64,000 nt of DNA from Phytoseiulus persimilis (lineage: Eukaryota; Arthropoda; Arachnida; Mesostigmata; Phytoseiidae). The DNA lies in NCBI GenBank assembly GCA_037576195.1, contig CM075102.1, forward strand, positions 39,242,745-39,306,744. Reading direction: 5' to 3'. This document shows, piece by piece, positions 35,076 through 47,882 of this stretch; position 1 is the stretch's first letter; each line of letters begins with the position of its first letter. The position numbers and the translations under genes are program-made. A model generated the notes under the pieces. The model was not told the DNA's origin. It saw only the letters and a list, made by a program, of their open reading frames with translations, and made no database searches.

Positions 35076-36980
35076 TCATCGAGTATTGAGCGAATGTGTC
35101 ATCACTTCACCGATCATAACGATGATGGACAAGAGGATACCCCCCGCGCACGCTTTCAGGGCGCTTTTTATCGATGACGAACGAACAGTGAACTTGTCGT
35201 CCCACATTTCACGATAGAGTTTGATCATTTCCATGCGAGCCGCTGGGAGGTGGGCCTCTCCTGCTGTCCACTCGACTTTGTGCAATGAACGATATCTATT
35301 CAAGCGCAGCTTGTGTATCAGACCGTTGCGTAGAACGAAGTTGACAGCGGCTGGCAGATACTCATCGAATCTGAATCGAAAGCGGCCATCGGTGGCTACT
35401 TCCATGAGGATCCACCAGTTTTTAGTCGGGTCTCCTCTGGATTCCGCCAGAGTTCGCAACTCCACTCGCATGCCAGAAAAGAGCGAGCTCTCCAAAAGTT
35501 CCCATACTCTGGCCGGACAGCAAAAAGCCCCTCGCTCGAGAAAATTCAAGAAAAACTCGCCAGTCGATGAAAAATATTGGAGATAGCTTGCTCGGATGAC
35601 TCCGTTCAGCGGCTTTCGCTGCGACAGTATTTCCGCAATACACGCCTCATCGCACGCTGCGCCGATCATGGGATAGAAACCACATTCGACCTTCCCGTTG
35701 TAACCGTCGGAGATTGTCGTTTGGAGCATTGCGCATAGGTCTGACGCAACGCTCAGTCGGATTATTTGGATCGAGAGCATGAAGACACCCGATGAAAAGA
35801 AGGTGACCGGAGCGAAGTTTCTCGGCAACTTATTGCATAACCCCACGCGAATGGACGAGCAAACCGCCGAGCACCGATTCACGAATTCCTCAACGACCAG
35901 TATGAGAACGGGGCCTACGTGGCGTCCGTCTGGACCCTCATGGTTGTTTCCAGCCTGCAGTCTGAATTGGAGCACATCCACAACAGCGCCGAGAACACAG
36001 AGGATTGCGAATGTGATGAGTCCATGTTTGGATTGGACATTGGACTCCCAAGAGTTGGTTACTATTGTGACGAAGTCCCACCGACGTACTTCGACCACGA
36101 AGCTGGAATGTAGCACTCGGTTTCTGAGGCGGAGACGAGTGGGTTCGTTTTCGAGGTTTTCGTAAAACTCAACACTCACTCTGTAGGAGGAATTCCTCGA
36201 GACGAAAAGGATCTCATCCCGGTCGATGACCAGATCACCCACTCTGCGGATGAAGTCGGGGTCGCTGATGTCGTCGCTCACTCCGAAAGCCTCGCTGGTA
36301 TACTGTGGGAATTTGGGCGTTGAATGGGTCAGCCCCTTGACGGTTGCGTCGAGTTTCATGCCGAAAACATTCGATAGAAGCGGAAATTCCAACAATTCAA
36401 CATCGTCAAGACTCCAGATTACGGCAGCATAGCCATCACTGCCTTGTCGTAGTTGATTCCGTCGTATGCACGAGAGAATTTCCCCACTCGACGCTGTCGG
36501 AGAGTGTTGTCCTCCTCCAGTCCAAAAGAAGCGCACGTGCAGGGAGTGAGAGAATCCCGGAAACGCGCTTTCCATAGAAAGAAATTGCCGGTCAAGATCC
36601 GCGCATTCCAGCGCAACCAGTCTCTCGGCCAGGCTGGAGACCGCTTTTGCCAACCAGAGATTCTCGTTGCGATACTTTCCATCGGACAGCAAGGTCACAG
36701 TCACTTCCATTGGACGAGTTACTCTATCGTTGCTGATGACGCAGTTACCGGTGGAGATCGTGAAATGCCTCATGGTCAACCGGCGGTGGATCTCTTGGAG
36801 GATATCATTCAAAATCTGGCCAGAGAGCTCGATTGGGGCATTTCTCGGAAGAGGATCACGAGGACACTGGCCGCAGCAGCCGTTGGGTGACGAGGCTGCA
36901 TTTACACGGAGTGCTTTTCCAAGTAGATGACAAATCACCATGAAGAACATTGTATGGTGTTTTTCAGAGTAGAAATGCAT
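35076..36980 (-). CDS. Divergent ionotropic-receptor-like membrane protein, intronless
   Basis: One uninterrupted 634-codon frame. Residues 11-29 (MFFMVICHLLGKALRVNAA) read as a signal peptide, so Met11 at 36950 may be the true start. The layout fits the ionotropic glutamate receptor-like (IR) chemoreceptors of protostomes: a long extracellular N-terminal half with paired cysteines, a membrane helix at ~319-341, a short linker and weakly hydrophobic pore-like stretch, a second strong helix at ~392-415, about 190 extracellular residues with cysteines, and a last helix at ~607-630 followed by a very short tail. The glutamate-binding Arg/Asp residues of true iGluRs are not evident, as is common in divergent IRs. 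If correct it is a ligand-gated cation channel subunit at the surface of sensory cells. The call rests on topology and length, not on a diagnostic motif. Confidence 0.45.
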   Translation of the reverse strand: MHFYSEKHHTMFFMVICHLLGKALRVNAASSPNGCCGQCPRDPLPRNAPIELSGQILNDILQEIHRRLTMRHFTISTGNCVISNDRVTRPMEVTVTLLSDGKYRNENLWLAKAVSSLAERLVALECADLDRQFLSMESAFPGFSHSLHVRFFWTGGGQHSPTASSGEILSCIRRNQLRQGSDGYAAVIWSLDDVELLEFPLLSNVFGMKLDATVKGLTHSTPKFPQYTSEAFGVSDDISDPDFIRRVGDLVIDRDEILFVSRNSSYRVSVEFYENLENEPTRLRLRNRVLHSSFVVEVRRWDFVTIVTNSWESNVQSKHGLITFAILCVLGAVVDVLQFRLQAGNNHEGPDGRHVGPVLILVVEEFVNRCSAVCSSIRVGLCNKLPRNFAPVTFFSSGVFMLSIQIIRLSVASDLCAMLQTTISDGYNGKVECGFYPMIGAACDEACIAEILSQRKPLNGVIRASYLQYFSSTGEFFLNFLERGAFCCPARVWELLESSLFSGMRVELRTLAESRGDPTKNWWILMEVATDGRFRFRFDEYLPAAVNFVLRNGLIHKLRLNRYRSLHKVEWTAGEAHLPAARMEMIKLYREMWDDKFTVRSSSIKSALKACAGGILLSIIVMIGEVMTHSLNTR

Positions 36981-39900
36981 GAGCTCGGCCGTGGGTCAGT
37001 CGCCTCGGTCGCCCAACCGACTTTTCTGATAAACATCACTCGGCCAGGCGGTCACATCCCAATCACATTCGGCTGCGTTTCGATCATGGAGGCGAACGGA
37101 ATGGGTTCGGGCTGGATGATGGCACTCGAAGGCGAGTTCAGCGGTAACAAACAAACATGGGACGAAATGCGGAACGGCGGAGAGACACCGTTCGACACGG
37201 TACTCCGGACAGCTGCGAGAGATCCTCATGAAATTGGAAATTTAGGAAGAACTCAGAAACTGCAACGCCGTGCTGGTCGAGCCCACGTTCCCGAGCTGCT
37301 ACGTGCTGTGACGCGATTCCTTCAAAGGGAAGCTGTTGCTTGGGGCGAAGTTCCGTACCAGAACGATTGAATTCAGCTGTGATGCTCAATCAACCGAATG
37401 TCCGCAGCGAATAATGAGCCTTTGTTCAATGTCATGGGGCAAACTGCGATGCGATTCGTCACCTGGCTGCATTGAGAGAACTTCACCTCATGATCGGAAA
37501 TGGCTGAGCTGACCTCCTGTGCCATTCGTTGCAGCTCCTACCTCGGGACAAAGTCTGCGACACATGTGCAGCCCCTCTGACAGCCACGTGGTGGCCGCAC
37601 GCCACATTTCCGCTCAGGCGCGCGTGTGAGGAAAAGTTGCGAGTTGCTGAAGGGCTTCCTCCGAAGCCTGCGCAGGCGCCAGCTGATACATGTTTTCGGA
37701 AGCTGCTGCCACGTTTTGAACCTCGATGTAGTTGAAACGGCTGATTCGGGAGACGGATCTTGCTCCCGGTGAACATAAATACTCTGAGAGCTGTTTCCCA
37801 GCGGCCGCACAGATGAGGGCTTGGTTCAGGATAACGAATTCTGTCTCTTTTTGTCAGCGTCGGTGTGCGATAAATGTAACCTTTGTCCTGGTCACGGGAA
37901 TCAATAGATAACCATAACCATAACGGTCAGTGAGCGTCATCCATTTTGACCTAATAAAATTTCTCGCATCATGCAAGAACGGATTCGCATCAAAACAACT
38001 CAATTCTTGTTCGACTCGCAAGTCGGGCGTGGGGAGTTATGGAACGCCTGGAAAGTTGGAAATTTGATCACAATCCCAGATCGTCGAAGCCACCTAGCGA
38101 TTTTCCCTCAAAACTCTCGAGTAGTGGAGTGCGCTTATCTCCATGGACAGAATCGTATTTCCGACAAGACGGTTACTGAGGCGACATCGATTCTCGAGCT
38201 CGAAACGGATCGCCGCTTCTCTCCTGAGTTCGTGATTGTTAGGAACGGAACATCCCGAAGACTGCGGGTTGACAATCATCCCGATGTAACGATAACAGAG
38301 GAGTGATTGAGTATGATAGTGATTTCACAAGTATGATATTGATAATTCCAAACGACCTTCCGCTCCTCTCCGGGACCCGGGAGCAGTCGGATTACGCGCG
38401 CGAGTCTGTGATATAGATTCCTGGATAGCTCGTAGCAAATCACCCGCACGTAACTTCGCAACATGAGGTGCGCGAGAACCTCACGCCCTTCCGTCCAGTT
38501 TGAGATCCCGCTTTCACCAGATTTGCTTCGTACATGAGTTTGTCTCCGGAACCCCTCCATCACACAGATGATTGACATCAAAGCATTCGACATACAGGGT
38601 GACAAATGATTGTGATTGGAAAATGGTGATTGGATAAAGTAATTGATTGTTACCATGCACCCGCAGTCGTGGGCTGCCACCCTGCGTGAATTTTCATCTG
38701 GATCTATCCGTCGAGTCCCTTTCGCGGTGATATTTCCTCACAGGGCAGTAAATGCGACATTGCTCGATTTCTTCATATACCAAAGCATCCAGTGTCCGAC
38801 GCTCTCCGGCGGTTCACGGAGCTCGGCCACGACGGGAGGAGATAGGGAACAAGTCCGGCAGAAACGCACGGTCCCAATGAGGGGCATGGCCCGTGGAATC
38901 AAAGCCAATCGTGGAAAAGCGCGGCTGGTAGCCAAGAAAAATCTAGGACTGCCCGTTCGCTACTGAGGGCGTTAAACTTTACCCCGCTATGCATAAGCTC
39001 AAATCATGGATGGATCCAACGAGAAGTTTCAGAGGGCTCTATTTCTATAGAGCTGAATAGGTTATGGTTGTCCGAGTGCTGCGGCGAATGATGCTGCGAG
39101 GATGATCAATGAGCAGGTCGTGGAGATCCGTGAAAGGGAGAAATGATGAGGCTCTGTCCCGAAATGGAATTGGATAAGAATGAAGGAGAGACTCCTCGAA
39201 AGATTCGGTTGCGCCCATTTTCCGTGGAACTCTTCACCGAAGTCCCAACGGCTCTCTGAGAAAATCAATCTGACCCACTCAGAAATACAAGGAGTAGACC
39301 TTTGAGCGCCTTTGCCGCCCTCGTGAATCATCATGAACTGGTTCGCAAAGACGAGATATCTGCGAGTGGTCAAAGTGGTGACTAATTGACGAGGCATCCC
39401 GTTCCAAAATGAAAGGACTTCATTGGGTTTCATACAGCTGGGCGGGAAATGTAAGGTCTCCTTCCTGGGTCTTGAACCTGGCTTCCGCACAACGATTGTT
39501 TATTGATCCGAGCCACGATCCGTCGCGAACTTGATCCGATCAGTTGAGAGTGCATAGTGCCGCCCAAGTCGACAGATTGCCCTGTCCGCGTCACTTAACC
39601 TTGGGAAAGCGGTAGTGGAGAAAAACGGTTTATTTGGGGCTCGATCGAGTCCCAACTCGACGCTTCGAAACAGTGAAATAATGATCTAGCTCACTCAGCT
39701 CCAACTCCATGAATTGAGTCGATGAGAAGGAGCGGTCATCATAGCTGAGAAGAGAGTCACGTTGAGAGAGATATTTGCTCTCATTAGGGCAGTCGAACGA
39801 GAAGCTCCCTAGGAAGCCCGAGCGTTACGAGTTCAATGTCTGTAATGGGATAAGTCACGAACTCGCTGTTCCTGTTGCAAGGAACTGGACTGAAGGGATT

Positions 39901-40415
39901 TCGGAGGAAATCATTGAGCGGAGGCCTATTCTTCAAGAAGATTGATGCGCAAGGGCAGGAACGTGCAGTAGACTGGTTTCCCGTCTATCAGGGACGTACT
40001 GATCCTGACTAACAATGAAGTTGGGGCATCGAGTCCGGGGGTTCGGAGTCGGAAGGAGCTGAAACCCAATCTTATCCGGAGTTCTCCGACAAATTCCTAT
40101 GGACTTCTCTTCTTCATGAAACGGAAGTGGTTGAATCAGTGATATAGAGCCCTTACAGGAAATTTATAGGCCAAAGCTTGATAAACACGGGTTCTCGTTG
40201 TAGCACTGTTTGGAACACTGATTTTATTGGACGTAAGGAGGAGGAGGAGGCGAGATTCGATGAAAACCAGCTCGATGGCTGCATAACCTGATCAGGACCC
40301 CTAACTCCACGGGATGTCCCACCGTTTTCGACATCAAGTTGACATTTTCACCTAAACAGTCCTTCAATCCCTTAGGTTTTCCTTCCCACAATTTTCTCTG
40401 TAGTTATGTGGCGAT

Positions 40416-41204
40416 TCAACTGACGCCCCCGTTGTGACCGAAAGCTGGATTGTGAATGGAAGTCATGATTAACAAAACTTCTTGATTTCCAATCTGGAAC
40501 AGAGAATGCAATGTCGTAAACCATTGCTTCAAGACGGGCCGAAACATGTTCTGGTCGACCCCCGAAAGTCGGAGCGGATTGCGAGCAGACCCTGCTGCCC
40601 ATTTTTTCAAAGACTGAGGAGCTCGTCTCGTGTGGTTTTTGACGATCGCTCTGTGAGTGGATTGCCGTTTTGGTTGGGAGACATTTCTGGGAGTGCATCT
40701 TCCTTCGAATGCTTTCAGAGTGAATTGAGGAAGAGCAAAGAGGGTGGCGAAAGGAGGGTGGAGGAGGACCTTGAGAGTTGAAGAAGCTAGCTCAAAAAGA
40801 CATTCAGCAATACCGATAGCGGGGCTCCCCCTCTGCCTTGAGCTCCGTTTGGATCCTGAGGAGAGCTCGACAGACAGTGAATGTCTAAACGGGGAATAAT
40901 CTATCGGGGCTCCCTCCCTCCGACTGGAATAGGATTTCCCCTCGAGCAGTGTTTTTTCCCCACAGTGGTTGTGCTTCTGATCCTCGTGGCAGGCGCTTAA
41001 ATGGGAAGGCCTGTCTCGCTTTGAGCCAACGAGGTTCTTTCTTCCCGCCACTCCACGAACGAGTGCCACATCGGCGTTTCTATCCGTCATCGTCGAGCCG
41101 TTCCGATACCGATCTCCAACCCGTAACTTGAGGGATTTGAGGGTGATTCCCTTCACTGATACGATTTTTTCCCCATCGGAGTGGGGAGGGTTGGGGCAAG
41201 ACAT
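40416..41204 (-). CDS. Possible 262-aa protein, unknown
   Basis: This is an uninterrupted 263-codon frame with an ATG start and an AATAAA on the same strand about 190 bases past the stop. The peptide is basic and Ser-rich, has no signal peptide and no domain I can name. Length alone is weak evidence here because the base composition keeps many false frames open, so I list it with low confidence. It could be a real single-exon gene, a terminal exon or chance. Confidence 0.22.
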   Translation of the reverse strand: MSCPNPPHSDGEKIVSVKGITLKSLKLRVGDRYRNGSTMTDRNADVALVRGVAGRKNLVGSKRDRPSHLSACHEDQKHNHCGEKTLLEGKSYSSRREGAPIDYSPFRHSLSVELSSGSKRSSRQRGSPAIGIAECLFELASSTLKVLLHPPFATLFALPQFTLKAFEGRCTPRNVSQPKRQSTHRAIVKNHTRRAPQSLKKWAAGSARNPLRLSGVDQNMFRPVLKQWFTTLHSLFQIGNQEVLLIMTSIHNPAFGHNGGVS

Positions 41205-42346
41205 GTGCTTTCAGCGGGGGATCGTTTCAGGAAAACGATGATGAATTTCGTTGTGGAGCTTTACGGGCCAGGATTCTTATCCGGGTGGGGGTTGAGGTGG
41301 AATCCTCCATCTCGGACCGCAATCGTGGGGAATATTGACTGGATCGATCTTGAGACCGGCTTCTCCAGCTCATGCGCCGTGGTCGCGAATGTCAGACCTT
41401 CGAGGAGCCTTTTGGAACATTTCAGGTTGCAGGCTGACAGCGAAACTTGAGAACATTGAAAGACGACACTAGCCCGATCTAACATAAGACGAAGAGTCCA
41501 ACATCTAGGGAATCTGTCTTCGAGCTTCCTCTTTCACTTTAGGCCGAGTCTCGTCGGTCGCCTCTAGTACTCCTATTCAGCCCGCCTTCTCAACCCGAGC
41601 GGCTCGGATCTCTGGCGTCTTATGCTTTTCTCACTTGTCTGCTGAGGATGCCCGTTGACTCACTTCATGGAATTCATGCATTGTCAGCGGTGCTCTGAAA
41701 ATTTTGTGCTCGACCGTGGGGACTAACGTTGAGGCACTTTGGAGTCGTGTGCCCGGAATGGAGCACCTAATCTGTCGGCGCAAACCACAAATATGGTAAG
41801 GCGCGAAACGTGAAGCATTGGGCCATCCCGAAAAAGTACACAGTAAAATAACATTCTGCTGATACTGCGTTCGAGACCCGGTGCGAGAACTAGAACCTGG
41901 TTTCTCCGCGTCAGTGTCGGCAGTCATGCTGTGAGAGATTTCTCGTTGTTTGTAAACTCAATCTTCAATGGGTTCAAGGATGACTGCTAAGAACAGAGTC
42001 CCCTGCAGTAGGTCCGGGAGCAAAGTCGTAGGTCAAGGAACTTCGAGTTGCACGTTTCGTCGAAAAGTGCTCCCTTTCAATTTTTTCCCGCAGAGGTTCT
42101 CCATGGAGGTCCTTCATGACCGCAACAACCGATCGTGGAGCTGCAGGCGATGAACCTCCAAACAAATTTTCTTCGCACCCTCTCCCCAGTCTCCGGTCAA
42201 CGTCTCCGCTGTTCATTGCAGATATGCGATCGATTCCACTGCGAAGGAGAATCGGAGCTGCTGTGACTTGGAATGACAATAGGATTCCGAGATTCGAATA
42301 ATTGAACGTCCACTGATCTCCCGATCTCTCCCGTACCAGGGCTGAG

Positions 42347-42881
42347 CCCTGGCACGGAAGAAGTTTGCCGATCTCGGCTTCGCAGCACTCTTTTCCGCAC
42401 AGACCCCAAAAGACCCAATGAATGAGCGCATTCTCGGGAAGAACCTCATCAAAAGTATCCTGCGGCCGGCGAGCCGCCGGACTTGGAACAAGTAAGGTCG
42501 CCTTCATCCGCCGTGTCAGCCTTGGATCTCATCTGCACGGACATCTCGTGTCCGAAGAAAGTTGTGTGAGGATCAAGAGCCTGCGGTGAGAAAATGCGTC
42601 CTCAATGGAGGAATCTGCAATCATCATGTCCCGAATCACACGGACAACAGAATCCTCGGCCTCGGACAAGGCGGGAGTTATATTATTTTTGTTCCTCGTC
42701 ATCTACTTGCATCATTTCCCTCATCTCCGACGCTGTTCGAGTTTTTGTTGAGGCTAAAAATGCTTTCTTCTCCTCATTGATCGCCAGCACTCGAGTTTTG
42801 TCTCGCTTTTGCTATTGCAGATGGGCTTCAGCCAGAACATTCCACGAATCCAGGATGGCGGCTGAGAGGTATCGGCTTTGA
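42347..42881 (+). CDS. Two exon-like segments of an unknown gene, 3' end
   Basis: Segment 42347-42491 reads ALARKKFADLGFAALFSAQ onward through PMNERILGKNLIKSILRP and ends at a strong AACAA|GTAAGG donor in phase 2. Segment 42821-42881 begins after a strong TTTTGCTATTGCAG acceptor in the matching phase and continues WASARTFHESRMAAERYRL to a TGA. The joined ~68 residues are a believable C-terminus, basic and helical, but I do not recognise the family and found no upstream exons. A rival reading uses the same 42821 acceptor in another phase with a short membrane-segment exon at 42605-42740 and a 131-codon frame to 43215; I cannot exclude it. Confidence 0.35.
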
Positions 42882-43997
42882 CGTTTCCACAGGAATTGCC
42901 TCCGATGCCCCAGCGTTTCTCTTGGAGCAAAGCTCAGGTGCAGCCGTGCGGATCAAATACAAAACAGATCTCGAGAAAACGAGTTCCAACGCAGCGAATT
43001 CCCGTCAAGAGCGAATCGACATGCGTTCTCGCTTGCTCCACGTCAACCGTAGAGATATCCGGAGAAACGGTCTGACCGGCTCGAAGCCCCAGCCTCCAAC
43101 GACAGGAATCGACCCCGAATCTCGTTGCCCTTCTGTTGTATTCTCATGCATGAAGGTTGCTGACCTCGGACTGCCGCGGACACCGGTTGCCCTCCACTCG
43201 ACGAAAGCACTGTAGAGGAATTATTCGAGTGTTTTATGGACGAAATCTGCCGTGAGTTGGTGGTGCATGCCTTCCGCCTGGTTGGATTTGGATTTATTTC
43301 GATCTCCCTCCTGCACATATGGTCCCTCTCATTCCAGGGGTAAGTCTTGGAGTCCTGAGCTCATCGACGTTCACGACATCCACGTGGGCAAATAGGATAT
43401 CCCTCCGAAACGACAGGGGACATGTTTCTTCGCCTCGTTAAATCCTAGTTGGCCACAAAACTTGCGAGGCGGCCGCAAACACAGCATGGAAAGTTAAGGG
43501 TGAAGCGAAACTCGGTTCAAATGTCTGATTCGTCAGACATATACGAGAACCGCGATATTGCGATGCTGCCGAGGCCGAAGTCAGTGGGGACAGAAGACTC
43601 CGAGACGGAATATGAAATTGATTTGGAGTCCCGATTTGTTGAATTCGCGGGAAGGTCCATTGACGGGCGGGATCGTTGACGAGGGGGGAGAAAGGGCTTT
43701 TAGCTCCCTTCCATCGCTCGGCCTACTTCACCGAGACCAAGATGATCCCATCGAAAGGACAGTTGATCACTTCCGATGAGGGAGTGCCATAAGGAGTGTC
43801 ATCGTCTCCATAATCATGACCGATATGGTTGTCTGCGGTCTGGCAATCCAGAGCGATCGTGCTGCTTATATAGCCCCATTGTGCGTGCCTAGGCGAGTGA
43901 AAATATGACCGTTCCACATTCAATTCTACTCAGACTTACTCGGTTTCTCACAATTCGGATTTCAGATTTTCGATTCGGAGGAATGCTGTCATGAGCC

Positions 43998-44012
43998 CCC
44001 CCCCCCCCCCCG
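43998..44012. repeat. Poly-C tract
   Basis: A run of about 15 C. Similar runs occur at 53644-53664 and 56641-56652. Such homopolymers are prone to length errors, so base counts there should not be trusted. Confidence 0.8.
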
Positions 44013-44206
44013 CGCCGTCCGATTTGCTTGTAACGAAATAGACACTTTGTTTATATATATTTTGTACGACCGGAGTCAGGAAAAGCCTTGGAGGCCGTTT
44101 GGATGTTCCTCCGTTTCTGTATCGAAAATCGAGGAAGAGGCCAACGCGGCTTTTGCGCCCGATCGAGAGACTCAGTCATCGACAAGAGACCATGCGCAAG
44201 TACGGG

Positions 44207-44257
44207 TACCGTCAGGTAACGACGGCGGTAACGTTTTACCGTCAGGTAACGACGGCG
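44207..44257. repeat. 30-bp-period direct repeat
   Basis: The 21-bp word TACCGTCAGGTAACGACGGCG occurs at 44207-44227 and again at 44237-44257, exactly 30 bases apart. In one plus frame it would encode a repeated PSGNDG decapeptide unit, but two long plus frames overlap here and neither is supported as a gene. Confidence 0.75.
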
Positions 44258-47200
44258 CGAGGGGAGGCTCGGGATATGGTGGACGTCGATCACCCAGATC
44301 ACCGTCAGATTGGATCATGCAAATTCGGAACGCCAACTTTAGACTCTGGAGGCACAGCAGAGTCGAGCCGGCGCGTGGAGAACATACCACTACAGAGAGG
44401 ATGTCGCCAGCAGGGCAGGCGATCGAGCCTTCGGTACGAAACCTTCAACGGAGCAACAGAGCCGCCACAGGAGCCGTTTTCAGCCCTCTCGATACCCGAA
44501 CGCAACGATTCCGAGAACCCTCTCTCTCACTTCGTCTTCGGTTCCACTAGATGCCCCTGGCGAAGACCCCCGTGTGCCCTCCGGGGTTTTATAAGCAAAA
44601 CACCCACTTCCTGAATTGACCCCCGCCTTGATTCAATTGTGAAATCCTGGAACAACAGATAGGCCAACACAATCACGGCGGCTCGTCCGCTCGCCAATAC
44701 CACTACGACGGCTGAGTGGCGCTAGAGGAGTTTTACATAAATAACGTAGAATTCGAGAAAGCGGCCTCCTACGTCGTCGAAGCTTCAGCGACCTAATTTG
44801 TGCGCCCGACGAACCATCTGTCCTCGAAGTCTCGAAACCTGATGCGCGTCTATTCGTCCTGTCGCTTCACCAGCAAGCCTTTCCAGCCACCTCAACCAGT
44901 ACGCTCGCACTCGATATGTTAGCGATGAGAGTGAACGGGAAACCTCTCGAGGGCACAGATTCTGAAGATCGGTATCGAGGTGGACGCGGACTGACCCCCA
45001 CCTCTCTCCCCGCATGTCTGTTAGGGTTGGGAACTCTCGATCGTGGCTGACGTATTTATCGTGGCTCATCGGAGAAACCTGCTACACAATGTACTTTCCC
45101 TAAACTGCGCGTCCAAACGAGCCCTCGCCTCCTCCGCCGAGAAAGAGTCCTTTGGTTTCTAGAAAAATTTTCCTCATCTATTCTTACGCAACGAGTCTCA
45201 TCCGATAGCTCCACCAGCTGGGAGGTTATATCGCGCCTTATATCACCTGCTTTCGACCGGCGAGGGAAGCTCCTCCTTCCGACCGAGTCGGGGACGGAAT
45301 TCCGGCTTTAGCGAACGACGTGCGAGAACTTTTGACAGTGCGTAGGATACGTTTGGCGGGGAAACGTGTGCCTGTGCGTCTCGTCGCCGTCGACGGTTGA
45401 CATTCGAACTCGAGCGACAAGAGGAGCGCAGTTGGCTCGTGGCTTCCATGTATGTACTTCCGATCTGTTCACCGCCGAACGGTTTTGGGAATGTTTAGAG
45501 TGATCTTGCGCCGAGCCGCGGATCCGAGAGGGTATCCAAAACAGGTGAGGATGAGTCTCACTTCGGGTTCCAATTTTTCTCTTGATGAGATTGCGAGCAA
45601 GAGCGCCTCCGCTCTCGGATGGTGGGACGATGATCATTCATGCGGAGGAAAGAGCGTCGTGCCGATAGATCGGGAGACTTTGTGGAGCCCGGGAAGAAGA
45701 CTTTGTTGAGCGGCGCCGGTTGATGTTCGAGTCAGAAGCTCGTTGCTGGATATCTGATCGGAAAGACATGGCTCCGAGCGGAGTGCTCCTCGAGAGCCTC
45801 CTTCCGTCAGATTCTCTTCCGCGAACGCTCCAATCATCGGACTGCTGGATTTTCATATTCTTCCTCACTTTGTGGAGCTGGCCCCGATTCCGCGGACCGA
45901 GCCCGACAAGACAGAGATCGGTTTCTGAGGGATCTTTGTGTTCTGACTTGTGCAGATGAGAGCCTCACGTCAGCGGAGCCCTAACTCGGCAAATATGCCT
46001 TCCGAAAAATTCTTTCTGAAGCACGCAATGATTCATGACGCCATGTACCATGTCCACACAGTCGTGCTCGGGAAAACAGACAATAGACATGGACTGTTTG
46101 GAGAGGACCGGCTATATCCAGCTCGCGGCGACACATAGTCAGAGACATTGTTTATCGAGACGTGACCCATTTCGCTCGAACAGATAATTACTGACCGCTG
46201 ATGAGATTACAACCAAAATTAATATCAGAGTCTGTCGGCATGACGAGTGCACTGCCTTGGAGAGATCGAGGCTCCGAGCGGAGTTGAATAAACGAGTCTT
46301 TTTGCCCGAGGCTCAGCTGCGGGATCGTAGTATGACTTTTTCCAATGCTGGGCAGTCGTACCGAGTGACAGTTTCTCCACTTGAGCTCTTGTAATGGAGC
46401 CAGAAATCATGCAAGAGATGCCGACGTATATTTTTGTCTCTGGTTTTATTCAGTTTTTCCCTGCCGAACGCACTGAAGTTTGCTTTGCTAACTCGTTCAC
46501 TCCGCTCCGTTACAAGTCCAACCGAGCTGTTGAGAAACTTGGGAACATTATCTCAGAAACAAGATTTGCGGACCTGGATTTCCTGGATGCTAGCGAACAA
46601 AACTTCAGAGTATGTACATAGCCTACAATCGGCGAGGATCACGCAGTGGTGTACAGGATGTAGTTATCGCAGTGAGACTCCGCAAGCGACACAAAACTGA
46701 GCGGAGAACTCGAGGATCATCTCCGAGGGAATCTTCTGATGTCCGAAATCTCTGGAATCTGGGTGAACTTTGCTCAACAGCGTTTGTGAGGCTCAACCCG
46801 CGCTGAAGGCCGAGGAGACTTAAAACTTCCGCAGAAGCTCATCGTTCTTAGGTTACAAGTACGTTCCATCAGCTATAAAACACTCGAGTTACACGACACA
46901 CTTTAAGATGATCACACGTCGCGTCGAAGGTCCTAAAAGGTTCGTTCAAAATCCTAGTCCACACTTTGTGCCACGTCGTGCAGGCAGTCCCGCTCAATGT
47001 GGCGGAAATCAGACTCCAATCCGACTTCAACGGTCCGGCCGCACAAACCTCCGAGAGCGCAAGCAGCTCTCTGCTATCCAACGAAATCAAGGCTTCGGCT
47101 CAGGCTCACAAATTCACAGCATGCCCTCTTTCGCTGCTTTCGAAAACTCGGTCGTCAACACGTGTACCTCGGGCATGACTTGCAGCAAATTGCAGTGCCC

Positions 47201-47882
47201 GGCAGCGAGGGGGTGAACAAGTATAGCGTCGGTGAATGAAGTCGTCGATAACTTTCGCGCAAACGGGTTTGAAGAATGGTCGTGGACGAAAAAATCCGAT
47301 CTCTCACAACTGTTCTCCATTGATCTGAAAGCAAAGCTCATTCTTAGCGCATAATTGAATTTCCCCTGTTCCAATCCGTCATCTCTTTGTCGGGCAGAGT
47401 AGCGCAAAATCCTCGAGATCTCAGTTTGGCAGAGATGCTGAAAGTCACGTGCTTTTCTCCCAAAACTTCAGGAACGAATCCTTCCTCGTCTATGACGAGC
47501 GGTTCCTCAATCACGCGCTTGCCCTTCTGTTGTGGATGTTCACTTGTGCACTCGCAAATGACTGACGGATTCCTTTAGGAAAAACTAGAGATGCGACCAG
47601 GAGCTCCGTGCATGGAATTCCTCTGAATCTATCTCTACCGCTCAGTTGCGAGCGACCGGGGAAGCGGGTTTGTGACGTCAGATATCTTCGCAGGGGGAAC
47701 GGTGACGAACAAAAGTTCACCGAATCCAACCGCCTTCCAACGAGAACGGAATCATGCCATTGCTAGATTTCGGAACGAGAAAACGAGCGCGAGTCTTTTC
47801 CGGATGGGTTTCTGCAGTGCTAACTTGATTCGAACTTTTTCACACGCTGATCTACGAATCGATTGAACCAAATTCGGAAAGT

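Larger units (their letters stand above)
36981..47882. other. Long stretch without an assembled gene
   Basis: Many overlapping frames on both strands. The best-supported pieces are plus exons 42347-42491 and 42821-42881, entered separately. A plus frame at 36927-37370 runs across the start of the minus-strand receptor-like gene and is probably incidental. Around 45.2-47.4 kb each strand offers protein-like frames that exclude one another (for example minus 45638-45968 against plus 45720-45959), so I list no gene there. Confidence 0.4.

Noticed and set aside
41974-42507. 177-codon minus-strand frame
   Set aside because: It overlaps the plus exon at 42347-42491, which has a strong donor and a matching next exon; the minus frame has no motif or signal.
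44047-44614. Two overlapping plus frames of 167 and 171 codons
   Set aside because: Both cannot be coding, neither shows a motif or splice logic, and length is explained by composition and the 30-bp repeat.
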